Of a stretch of 64,000 bases of DNA, positions 49,632 through 57,128 are shown piece after piece; position 1 is the stretch's first letter, and each line of letters begins with the position of its first letter. Made by a program: the position numbers and the translations under genes. Source of the DNA: JAWMQL01 sp033283165 (GTDB lineage Bacteria > Pseudomonadota > Gammaproteobacteria > Pseudomonadales > Halieaceae). The notes under the pieces were generated by a model. It ran no database searches, was not told the DNA's origin, and saw only the letters and a program-made list of their open reading frames with translations. The DNA lies in the NCBI GenBank assembly GCA_033283165.1, contig JAWMQL010000001.1, positions 186,001-250,000 of the forward strand, in the 5' to 3' direction.

Positions 49632-50351
49632 CTAGAGAGTCAGTGAACCGAGACTGGCGCCGCCGCATACCAGCAGCGTCTGCCCGGTGATGAAACTGTT
49701 GTCCGGCGCCAGGAAGAATTGCACGGCCCTGGCGACATCTGCCGGGGTACCCAGGCGCTGCACCGGCACCGAGGCGGCGATGGCGTCGCGCCTGTCCTGG
49801 TCCTGGATGGCATTGTCGAACATCTCGGTCTCGGCGATGGGGCCGGGTGCGACCACGTTGACGGTGATGCCCTGTGGCGCGAGTTCGAGGGCCCAGGTGC
49901 GGGCCATGCCCATCATGCCCGACTTGGTGGCAGAGTAGCAGGTGCGGGTCTGCAGGCCGAGGGCTGCGCGGGAGCTGATCAACAGGATTCGGCCGTTGCC
50001 CGACGCCTTCATGGCGGGCAGGAAAGCCTGGGCAAGGATGATGGCCGCGCCGATGTGGATATTGGTGACCATCTCGAGATCTGCCAGGTCCACCTCGCCG
50101 AGCAGGGCCGGGCGGATAACCCCGGCATTGTGAACCAGGTCGGTGACCTGGTGGGCCGCGGCGATTTCAGCTGCCACCTCGGCTGTCGCCCGCGTATCGG
50201 AGAGGTCCACGGAATAATTGTGCAGGCGATCGTGCTGTGCCGGCGAGGGGCGCCGGGACAGGTTGATGACCGTGTAACCGTCCGCCAGCAGGTGTTGGCA
50301 GATGCTGTTGCCAATGCCAGTGCTACCGCCGGTGACCAGTGCTGTTCTCAT
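49632..50351 (-). CDS. SDR-family dehydrogenase
   Basis: I start at ATG 50351, which has a GGGAGGA ribosome site; this gives 239 residues. The motifs are TGGSTGIG (7-14), HNAGV, the catalytic Ser in ISSRAAL, and Tyr/Lys in CYSATKSGMMG. The product is a classical SDR acting on an alcohol/ketone pair; with a Rieske dioxygenase next to it, oxidation of a dihydrodiol or of a 3-hydroxyacyl-CoA is possible. It overlaps the DUF35 gene by 4 bp. Confidence 0.88.
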   Translation of the reverse strand: MRTALVTGGSTGIGNSICQHLLADGYTVINLSRRPSPAQHDRLHNYSVDLSDTRATAEVAAEIAAAHQVTDLVHNAGVIRPALLGEVDLADLEMVTNIHIGAAIILAQAFLPAMKASGNGRILLISSRAALGLQTRTCYSATKSGMMGMARTWALELAPQGITVNVVAPGPIAETEMFDNAIQDQDRRDAIAASVPVQRLGTPADVARAVQFFLAPDNSFITGQTLLVCGGASLGSLTL

Positions 50352-50764
50352 GGGGAATCCTCCCGGAAATCGATGTCTTTCAGCCATTGTGCGGCGTTCG
50401 CCCGGTCGCCCAGGGCCACCAGCATGGGACTGCCGTGGGCATCTTCCAGGATGCGCAGGGAGACCCGCCCGTTCACGGCCACACCCGGTTGCAGGTGGGC
50501 AAAGGCCACGGGACCGCAGTCCAGCAGCACCGAAGCCACGCGCCAGGGCAGCTTTTCGGCATACTGGTCCTCCAGGCTGTGCTGCAGTTCAGTCATGCTC
50601 TGCACGGTACCGCCGTCGTCCACAGGCCGCCAGCTGAGGGCGTCCGCCAGGCAGTGTCCGCAGAGCTCCCGGCGCGGGTAGTTGACCTCACCGCACTGCT
50701 CGCAGACCTGCAGTTGCAGGGCGCCGGTGGCGGGCAGGCCGGTGTCGAAGAGCACGTCGCTCAT
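50348..50764 (-). CDS. DUF35 OB-fold/zinc-ribbon acyl-CoA-binding protein
   Basis: I start at ATG 50764, overlapping the last base of the thiolase-like gene; this gives 138 residues. A four-Cys zinc ribbon (CEQCGEVNYPRRELCGHC, about residues 20-37) is followed by an OB-fold domain with GTVQSMTEL and VAFAHLQPG. DUF35 proteins bind acyl-CoA and pair with thiolase-like partners such as Ltp2-type aldolases and some acetyl-CoA C-acetyltransferases. Direct overlap with the thiolase-like gene strongly supports a complex with it. Confidence 0.88.
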   Translation of the reverse strand: MSDVLFDTGLPATGALQLQVCEQCGEVNYPRRELCGHCLADALSWRPVDDGGTVQSMTELQHSLEDQYAEKLPWRVASVLLDCGPVAFAHLQPGVAVNGRVSLRILEDAHGSPMLVALGDRANAAQWLKDIDFREDSP

Positions 50765-51942
50765 CAGCCATCTCCCCTGGCCAAAACTGCCGCGGCACTG
50801 CACAGGCCGCGGTCGTAGTTGATCATGCCGTAACCGCTGACCATGGCGTGGCGGGCGTCAGCCACCTGGTTGGCGCCAGCGCAGCCGGTGAGCTGGCGGA
50901 TCGACTCCACCAGCCCCAGGTAGCCCGCCGCCGAGCCCGCCTGGCCAATGGAGAGCTGGCCGCCGGAGGTATTGTGGGGCAGGCCGCCGCCGTCGAAGGT
51001 GAGGTCTGTTCCGCGGACGAATTCAAAGCCCCTGCCCGGCTCGCAGAAACCCAGGCCCTCCATCTGCAGCAGGCAGATCACCGGGTAGTCGTCGTAGGTC
51101 TGCAGCAGGTCGATATCAGGGGGACCGATGCCGGCACGGTCGTAGAGTTGCTCTGCAAACAGGGGCCAGCCGCCGCGTAACTGCACGGGGTCCTCGGGGT
51201 AGGCGTTGTGGCGCTCATCGGCGGCCAGGACCGTGGCGAAGGGCAGCCCGAGGGCGCGAGCGCGCTCGACGCTCATCAGCAGGAAGCCTTCGCCACCTGC
51301 GCAGGGCATCACACAGTCGAACAGGTGCAGGGGCGAGGCGATGGGGCGCGCGTCCAGGTAATCGGTCATGCTCAGGGGTTTGTGTCCCAGCAGTGCGGCG
51401 GGATAGTGTTGCGCGTTGTAGCGCTGGCTCACGGCAATGTGCCCGAAATCCTCGCGGCTGGCGCCGGTCTCTTCCATGTAGGCCCGGGTAATCATGGCAA
51501 AGGGCATATTGGGGCCGCCGCTGCCATAAGGATAGGCCGCGCTGTTGCTGAAGCTGGAGAAATCGGCCGCCAGGTCGCGGAAGCTGCCCTGCTCCGCGGT
51601 GTCGCCACCGATGCAGGCGACGACGTCCGCGTCGCCGTTCTGCACGGCGCGCGCCGCCCGGCGCAGGGCGATGACCCCGGAGGCGCCGCCGAAGGGCAGC
51701 TGCTCCAGCCAGCGCAGGGTGATACCGAACTGCTGGGTGAGGAAGCTGGCCGAATCCGGCGCCAGCCCGAAACTGGACAGTGCCAGGCCGTCGATGTCGC
51801 CCTTGTCGATACCGGCGGCGGCGATCAGTTCCCGCAGCACGCTACCGATATACCAGCGGGCGCTGTGTTCGCTGTTCCTGGCATAGCCCAGGGACACCGG
51901 TGTCACCAGCGCAATACCCTGATAGCTGCCCGGTGTGCTCAT
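50764..51942 (-). CDS. thiolase-superfamily protein lacking thiolase catalytic residues (Ltp2-like aldolase candidate)
   Basis: This 392-residue protein has the fold and key landmarks of SCP-x/Ltp thiolases (DGLALSSFG, DLLQTYDDYPVICLLQMEGLGF, broken here as QTYDDYP, and HNTSGGQLSIGQ). The nucleophilic Cys position is Gly86 (FGGASG), the usual GHP His is Gln (IGQAG), and the C-terminal Cys motif is absent (SGYGMINYDRG). It should not act as a normal thiolase. Ltp2-type homologues with a DUF35 partner cleave beta-hydroxyacyl-CoAs by retro-aldol reaction, and the DUF35 gene overlaps this one. An aldolase role is inference from that pattern. Confidence 0.82.
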   Translation of the reverse strand: MSTPGSYQGIALVTPVSLGYARNSEHSARWYIGSVLRELIAAAGIDKGDIDGLALSSFGLAPDSASFLTQQFGITLRWLEQLPFGGASGVIALRRAARAVQNGDADVVACIGGDTAEQGSFRDLAADFSSFSNSAAYPYGSGGPNMPFAMITRAYMEETGASREDFGHIAVSQRYNAQHYPAALLGHKPLSMTDYLDARPIASPLHLFDCVMPCAGGEGFLLMSVERARALGLPFATVLAADERHNAYPEDPVQLRGGWPLFAEQLYDRAGIGPPDIDLLQTYDDYPVICLLQMEGLGFCEPGRGFEFVRGTDLTFDGGGLPHNTSGGQLSIGQAGSAAGYLGLVESIRQLTGCAGANQVADARHAMVSGYGMINYDRGLCSAAAVLARGDG

Positions 51943-53564
51943 GAGGCGTTACTTACCTGCCGTTTCTTCAGTGGTCGCATATCGTGGCATTCTCCCCGTT
52001 CCAGGGATTTGACAGCCAACGCCTTGATTTCAGCCCGCTTCGGCTTTTCCGACGGGGTGAGGGGCAAAACCTCGTAAAAGCCAATGTAGCCCGGCACCTT
52101 GAAGTAGACCAGCGATCGCAGGGCGCGCTCCACAATCGCCCGTGCGGTGGCTTCGCTCGCTGCTACCCCGGGTGCCGGGATGACGCAGGCCATCACCTCG
52201 TCGCCGCGCACCTCGTCGGGCACCGGGCAGGCGATGGCCATGGCGATGTTCGGATCCTCGCTGAGGGCAGCCTCCACTTCCAGTGCAGAAATATTCTCCC
52301 CGGAGCGGCGGATCACGTTTTTGCGCCTGTCGACAAAACAGAGGGTGCCGTCGGGGTTGCGGCGCACCACGTCGCCGGTGTGGAACCAGCCTCCCGACCA
52401 GGCCTCCGCGGTGGCCTGGGGATTTTTCAGGTAGCCGCTGAAAAAGCCTTTCCCGGGCTGCTCGCCACTGTGGCGCAGCAGCAGTTCCCCCGGCTCGTAC
52501 TCGGCCACGTCCCGGCCCGACTCATCCACCAGTCTCAGCTCCAGATGGTCCGGCGGGGTGCCAAAGCAGCACGTGCCGACGTGGCGGGGTTCACGGCTGG
52601 CGATAATAGCGCCGTGGTTACCGGTCTCGGTCATTCCCCAGGCCTCGATCAGCGGAAAGCCGAAGCGCGACTCGAACGCGGCGTGGTGCTTCGGGTTCAC
52701 GCCCGCGCCGAAGGCAAAACGCACCTGCCCGGAGAAATCGTCATCCCCCGGCTCCATGTTGAGGAGCATGGCGGGCATTACCCCGAGGTAGTGCACGATA
52801 CTGGCGCGGGCGTCGCGGACGGTCTGCCACCAGCTGCGCGGGTGGAAACGATCCAGTTGCACCAGGCAGCCGCCGCTCATCACCATGGCCAGCGTGGAGC
52901 AGGCCATCGCGTTCATGTGCACCAGGGGCAGGGGGGTGATCAGTCGCTCGCTGCCGGGTTCGATGGCACACAGGTCGCCCAGTTCGAGGTAGCGCCGGCC
53001 GCTCAGCAGGTAGTACTCGTTGCTGAGGATGCAGCCCTTCGGCTTGCCGGTGCTGCCGGAGGTGTAGAGCAGGGCACATTCGCTGTCCAGGCCGGGTGCC
53101 TCGTCTGAGGCGGGTGAAGCCGGTGCGGGCAGTGCCGGCAGGCTGTCTGTGGCGACACAGGCAGGAGCCTGCTCCAGCAGGGGTTGCAGCTGCGTCAGCC
53201 TGTCCGCCAGGTCCGGCAGGTAGAGCAGCAGGCAGGCCTCACTGTGGTTGATGATATAGGCCTGTTCATCCGCCGCCATTTCGTCATTGATGGGGACCAC
53301 GCTGACACCCAGTGCATTCAGCGCAAACCAGTGCAGCAGGAATTCGGGGCGGTTCTGCAGCATCAACGCCACCCGATGGCCGCCGCCGTAGCCCGCTGCT
53401 GCGTAGCCGGACTTCAGCTCCTCTACCTGGGCCGCGGCATCGCCATAGCCGAGATCGATGCTGCCGGCGGCGTAGCGTGCGCAGGCCTGGGCGGGTATAT
53501 GCAGGAAATCGTGGCCGGCATATCGGCTGGCGCTGTTGCGGAAAGTCTCGTAGATGGTGTTCAT
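51939..53564 (-). CDS. AMP-forming acyl-CoA ligase
   Basis: I start at ATG 53564; this gives 541 residues. ANL-superfamily motifs are LLYTSGSTGKPKGC (ATP loop), EAWGMTETGNHG, WFHTGDVV and DRRKNVIRRSGENI, with a C-terminal catalytic Lys in SEKPKRAE. It activates a carboxylic acid to its CoA thioester with ATP. The sequence is nearest to CaiC/fatty-acyl or aromatic ligases; the acid is unknown. Its stop overlaps the thiolase-like start, and RidA precedes it by 27 bp, so it is the second gene of the operon controlled by the 54012 operator. Confidence 0.88.
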   Translation of the reverse strand: MNTIYETFRNSASRYAGHDFLHIPAQACARYAAGSIDLGYGDAAAQVEELKSGYAAAGYGGGHRVALMLQNRPEFLLHWFALNALGVSVVPINDEMAADEQAYIINHSEACLLLYLPDLADRLTQLQPLLEQAPACVATDSLPALPAPASPASDEAPGLDSECALLYTSGSTGKPKGCILSNEYYLLSGRRYLELGDLCAIEPGSERLITPLPLVHMNAMACSTLAMVMSGGCLVQLDRFHPRSWWQTVRDARASIVHYLGVMPAMLLNMEPGDDDFSGQVRFAFGAGVNPKHHAAFESRFGFPLIEAWGMTETGNHGAIIASREPRHVGTCCFGTPPDHLELRLVDESGRDVAEYEPGELLLRHSGEQPGKGFFSGYLKNPQATAEAWSGGWFHTGDVVRRNPDGTLCFVDRRKNVIRRSGENISALEVEAALSEDPNIAMAIACPVPDEVRGDEVMACVIPAPGVAASEATARAIVERALRSLVYFKVPGYIGFYEVLPLTPSEKPKRAEIKALAVKSLERGECHDMRPLKKRQVSNAS

Positions 53565-53591
53565 TGCGGGTCTGCCTGACAATAAATGGCG

Positions 53592-53984
53592 CTACTTGAC
53601 CGCCGTGGCCTCGATCTCGACCATTGCCTCGTCTTCCATCAACGCTGACACCTCGATAACGGCCATAGCGGGAAAATTGCGTCCGATCACGTCGCGATAG
53701 GCCTCGCCGATAGCCCTCAGGTTGTCGTTGTAAGCCGCCTTGTCGGTGATATACCAGGTCAGTCGCACCAGGTGTTCCGGTCCGGCTCCTGCCTCGGCGA
53801 GGACAGCGACGATGTTTTCCAGGGTCGTGCGTACCTGGTCGACGAAGCCAGTGCTTTGAAACTGGCAGTTGGCATCCCAGCCAATCATGCCACCGGTATA
53901 GATGATCTCGCTGCCCCTGGCGGCAATACCGTTGGCGTAACCCCGGGGGCGCATCCAGTCCGCCGGTTGCAGTGTCTTGTGCAT
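53592..53984 (-). CDS. RidA-family protein without the catalytic arginine
   Basis: I start at ATG 53984, which has a GAGGG ribosome site; this gives 130 residues, the normal Rid length. Family blocks are IIYTGGMIGWD, TTLENIVAVLAEAGAG, LTWYIT and EIEATAVK. The position of the imine-hydrolysing Arg in archetypal RidA (PAR) is Met107 in NFPAMAVIEV, so 2-aminoacrylate deaminase activity is unlikely. Rid proteins of this kind often sit in catabolic operons with unknown small-ring or imine hydrolysis roles. It heads the minus-strand operon, 28 bp from the TATTTTA/TAAAATA palindrome. Confidence 0.87.
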   Translation of the reverse strand: MHKTLQPADWMRPRGYANGIAARGSEIIYTGGMIGWDANCQFQSTGFVDQVRTTLENIVAVLAEAGAGPEHLVRLTWYITDKAAYNDNLRAIGEAYRDVIGRNFPAMAVIEVSALMEDEAMVEIEATAVK

Positions 53985-54011
53985 TTTCGTTATTCCCTCG
54001 AGCAGAGAAAA

Positions 54012-54029
54012 TATTTTAAACATAAAATA
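54012..54029 (-). promoter_or_regulatory. operator-like palindrome TATTTTA-N4-TAAAATA, copy 2, with a possible RidA promoter
   Basis: The arms are identical to copies 1 and 3; the spacer is AACA. It lies 28 bp upstream of the RidA start. On the minus strand TTGCCA (54042-54037) and TAAAAT (54018-54013) make a reasonable promoter with an 18-bp spacer, with the -10 box inside the palindrome. Confidence 0.75.
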
Positions 54030-54111
54030 GTTTGCCTGGCAAGTAGACTTCTCGCTGCGCAGCGCCTATTTTTTTACTCCAGCCATTGTGTTTCGGCAGC
54101 GTCGAAGCTAA

Positions 54112-54129
54112 TATTTTAAAATTAAAATA
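54112..54129 (+). promoter_or_regulatory. operator-like palindrome TATTTTA-N4-TAAAATA, copy 3
   Basis: The arms are identical, with spacer AAAT, exactly 100 bp from copy 2 and 25 bp before the cyclase-family start. TAAAAT could be the -10 box for the plus-strand operon, though no good -35 box is visible. Confidence 0.75.
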
Positions 54130-54154
54130 AATTTCCCGACTCGAGGAGGTTGCG

Positions 54155-54937
54155 ATGAGTGAGAATGTAGTCAGTGCCCTGGCGCAGGGTGTTGCCAGCG
54201 GTTCTGTGAAGATTGTCGATCTGACGGAGACCCTGCGTCCGGAATACCCGACCATCCAGCTGCCCGAGGAGTTCGGGCAGGCCTGGGGCTTCAAGAAGGA
54301 AGAGATCTCCCGCTATGACGAGCGGGGGCCGGGTTGGTCCTGGAGCAACTTCTCCATGAGTGAGCACACCGGCACGCACATGGACGCGCCCCATCACTGG
54401 GTGACTGGCAAGGATGTACCCAACGGTACCGTCGACACCCTGCCGCTGGCGCAAATGATCGCCCCGGTCTGCGTGGTCGATTGCAGTGCCGAGGTGGCGG
54501 CTGACAAGGGCTTTATCCTGACCCGGGAATTCCTGCAGCAGTGGGAAGAGCAGCACGGCCGGATTCCGGCGGGGTCCTGGGTTTTCCTGCGCTCTGACTG
54601 GCGCAAGGTCGCCGACCCGGACAACTACACCAATATGCAGGAAGACGGCGCTCACTCACCGGGCCCGGATGCCGAGTGCGTACTGTGGATGATCGAGGAG
54701 CGCGACGTGCTCGGTTTTGGTACCGAGTGCGTGGGTACCGACGCCGGCCAGGCGTTTGCCATGGAGCCCCAGTATCCCTGTCACCACTATATGCACGGCG
54801 CCGGCAAACTCGGCCTGCAGTGCATGACCAACCTGGATCTGCTGCCTGCCACCGGCGCGGTGGTGATCGCCACACCGCTGAAAATCATCGACGGTTCCGG
54901 CAGTCCCCTGCGGGTGGTCGCGCTGGTGGCCGGGTAG
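54155..54937 (+). CDS. cyclase-family metal hydrolase (kynurenine-formamidase-like)
   Basis: This 260-residue protein has the family signature HxGTHxDxPxH as His71-T-G-T-His75-M-Asp77-A-P-H-His81, and a second conserved region PLAQMIAPVCVVDCS. Members bind zinc or manganese and hydrolyse formamides, isatin-like lactams or lactones. A strong GAGGAGGT ribosome site precedes ATG 54155. It opens the operon with IorA/IorB (10 bp gap), so it may open a ring or cleave an amide to give a 2-oxo acid precursor; isatin hydrolase-type and kynurenine formamidase-type activity both fit. It diverges from RidA with two identical operators between them. Confidence 0.87.
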   Translation: MSENVVSALAQGVASGSVKIVDLTETLRPEYPTIQLPEEFGQAWGFKKEEISRYDERGPGWSWSNFSMSEHTGTHMDAPHHWVTGKDVPNGTVDTLPLAQMIAPVCVVDCSAEVAADKGFILTREFLQQWEEQHGRIPAGSWVFLRSDWRKVADPDNYTNMQEDGAHSPGPDAECVLWMIEERDVLGFGTECVGTDAGQAFAMEPQYPCHHYMHGAGKLGLQCMTNLDLLPATGAVVIATPLKIIDGSGSPLRVVALVAG

Positions 54938-54947
54938 GATACGATCC

Positions 54948-57128
54948 ATGGCGGAGCGTTCGTTTGCGAGGGAAGTGCAGCACCTGAAAATCGGTGCGGG
55001 AGAGGTGTTCCGTGGTGAGGGCATTCTCGCCATCACCAAGGGCCTGTTGCAGTCCGGTGTCGCTTACGTCGGCGGCTACCAGGGTTCGCCCATATCCCAC
55101 CTGATGGATGTGCTCAATGACGCCCAGGAAATCCTGGGCGAGTTGGGCGTGCACTTCGAGCAAAACGGCTCCGAGGCCACCGCGGCGGCCATGCTGTCCG
55201 CGTCCATCAATTATCCCCTGCGCGGGGCGGTGGCCTGGAAATCGACCGTGGGTACCAACGTGGCCTCGGACGCCCTGGCCAACCTGGCGTCCAGTGGCGT
55301 CACCGGCGGCGCCATGGTGGTGGTGGGAGAGGACTACGGTGAGGGCTCCAGTATCATGCAGGAGCGCACCCACGCCTTTGCCATGAAGTCGCAAATGTGG
55401 TTGCTGGACCCCAGGCCCAACCTGCCCACCCTGGTGGACATGATCGAGAAGGGGTTCGAGTTGTCTGAAGCCAGCCATACACCGCTGTTCCTGATGGTGC
55501 GCATTCGCACCTGCCATGTCACCGGGGAATTCGTGGCCAGGGACAACGTGGCGCCGCAGTTCACCCCGGACACGCCGGTGGTGCCGGCACGGGAACCGGA
55601 CAAGATCATCCTGCCGCCGCTGATTTTCGAGCAGGAAAAGGACAAGGTGCAGAATCGGCTGCCGGCGGCCCTGGACTATATCCGCCAGAACAAACTCAAC
55701 GAGGTGTTCGATGGCGAACTGGACGATATCGGTATCATCCTGCAGGGGGGGCTGTACAACACCGTCATTCGCGCCCTGGAGCGGTATGGCCTGTCCGATG
55801 CGTTTGGCAATGCGCGAATTCCCCTGTATGTGATGAATGTGACCTACCCGCTGGTACCCGACGAACTGGTGAAGTTCTGCGCCGGCAAGCGCCACGTGCT
55901 ATTGGTGGAGGAGGGGCAGCCCAATTACATCGAACAGGAGCTGAGCCTGATATTGCGCAAGGCGGACCTGCAGACCCATCTGCACGGCAAGGATATCCTG
56001 CCCGGCCTGGGCGAGTTCACCGGCCAGGTGGCCTTCGACGGTATCGCCGAATTCATTCGCCACAGCCAGCCGAGGGGCGTGGTGCTCGAGGAGATCGGCG
56101 AGTTGCATGACGCACTGACACCAGCGTTGCCGGCAGATCAGGGCGAGGTGCTGGGCAAGCAGGTGGTCGTGCGCCCGGCGGGCCTGTGCACCGGCTGCCC
56201 GGAGCGGCCCCTGTTCAGCGCCATCAAGCAGGTTCAGCAGGAGCGCGGCGGCGCGTTCCACATTTCTGCGGATATCGGTTGTCACTCTTTTGCCACGCTG
56301 CCGCCATTCAACCTGGGCAATACCATCATGGGCTACGGTTTTTCCCTGGCTTCCTCATCGGCCATTCGAAGCAAGCTTCCCCATCGCGCCATCAGCGTGA
56401 TGGGGGACGGCGGCTTCTGGCACAACGGCCTGGTGACCGGCGTGAGCAGCGCGGTGTTCAACGATCACGACGGGGTGCTGATCGTGGTGGACAATGGCTA
56501 TTCAGCTGCCACCGGCGGCCAGGATATTCCCTCGTTTGTAGAGCCCGAGAACCTCATTGCCACCTCCCGCGCGCCTCGGGAGGACGACCAGCCCATCGAG
56601 GCGGCGGTGCGTGGTGTGGGCGTGAAATGGGTGCGCACGGTGCGCACGTATGACATTGAACGGGTGAAAAAGACCCTCGAAGAGGCGCTGACCACCGACT
56701 ACGCCGGCCTCAAGGTCATCATCGCCGAAGGGGAGTGCATGCTCAACAAGCAGCGGCGCATCAAGCCCCAGCTCAAGCAGCGGATCAACGAAGGTCGGCG
56801 CACCGTGAGGGAGCGATTCGTGGTGGACAGTGAGACCTGTACCGGCGACCACGCCTGCATCCGCCTGTCCGGCTGTCCCAGCCTGACTATCAGGGAGAAC
56901 CCCGACCCGCTGCGGGTGGACCCGGTGGCCTACGTGGATAACAGTTGCGTGGGCTGTGGGGTCTGCGGCAGTAACGTGCATACCGCCGTGCTCTGCCCCT
57001 CCTTTGCCCGGGCGGAACTGCTGCACAATCCCACCGCGTGGGACCGCCTGATCGGCAATGTCAGGCAGCGAGTGATTGGGTTCCTGCAGCGGCGCCTGCA
57101 TCGACTGGAGGCACAGCGGGCACTATGA
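54948..57128 (+). CDS. iorA: indolepyruvate:ferredoxin oxidoreductase alpha subunit
   Basis: This 726-residue protein has the IorA layout: an N-terminal pyruvate-oxidoreductase-type domain (GGYQGSPISHLMDVL), then a thiamine-diphosphate domain with MGDGGFWHNGL and VVDNGYSAATGG, and C-terminal 4Fe-4S clusters. The cluster cysteines are CTGDHACIRLSGCP and CVGCGVCGSNVH with a later Cys. The enzyme decarboxylates aryl-2-oxo acids, such as indolepyruvate, to aryl-acetyl-CoA in the cytosol, giving electrons to ferredoxin. Its 3' end overlaps iorB by 4 bp. Homologues occur in aerobic proteobacteria, where the true substrate is often unknown. Confidence 0.9.
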   Translation: MAERSFAREVQHLKIGAGEVFRGEGILAITKGLLQSGVAYVGGYQGSPISHLMDVLNDAQEILGELGVHFEQNGSEATAAAMLSASINYPLRGAVAWKSTVGTNVASDALANLASSGVTGGAMVVVGEDYGEGSSIMQERTHAFAMKSQMWLLDPRPNLPTLVDMIEKGFELSEASHTPLFLMVRIRTCHVTGEFVARDNVAPQFTPDTPVVPAREPDKIILPPLIFEQEKDKVQNRLPAALDYIRQNKLNEVFDGELDDIGIILQGGLYNTVIRALERYGLSDAFGNARIPLYVMNVTYPLVPDELVKFCAGKRHVLLVEEGQPNYIEQELSLILRKADLQTHLHGKDILPGLGEFTGQVAFDGIAEFIRHSQPRGVVLEEIGELHDALTPALPADQGEVLGKQVVVRPAGLCTGCPERPLFSAIKQVQQERGGAFHISADIGCHSFATLPPFNLGNTIMGYGFSLASSSAIRSKLPHRAISVMGDGGFWHNGLVTGVSSAVFNDHDGVLIVVDNGYSAATGGQDIPSFVEPENLIATSRAPREDDQPIEAAVRGVGVKWVRTVRTYDIERVKKTLEEALTTDYAGLKVIIAEGECMLNKQRRIKPQLKQRINEGRRTVRERFVVDSETCTGDHACIRLSGCPSLTIRENPDPLRVDPVAYVDNSCVGCGVCGSNVHTAVLCPSFARAELLHNPTAWDRLIGNVRQRVIGFLQRRLHRLEAQRAL

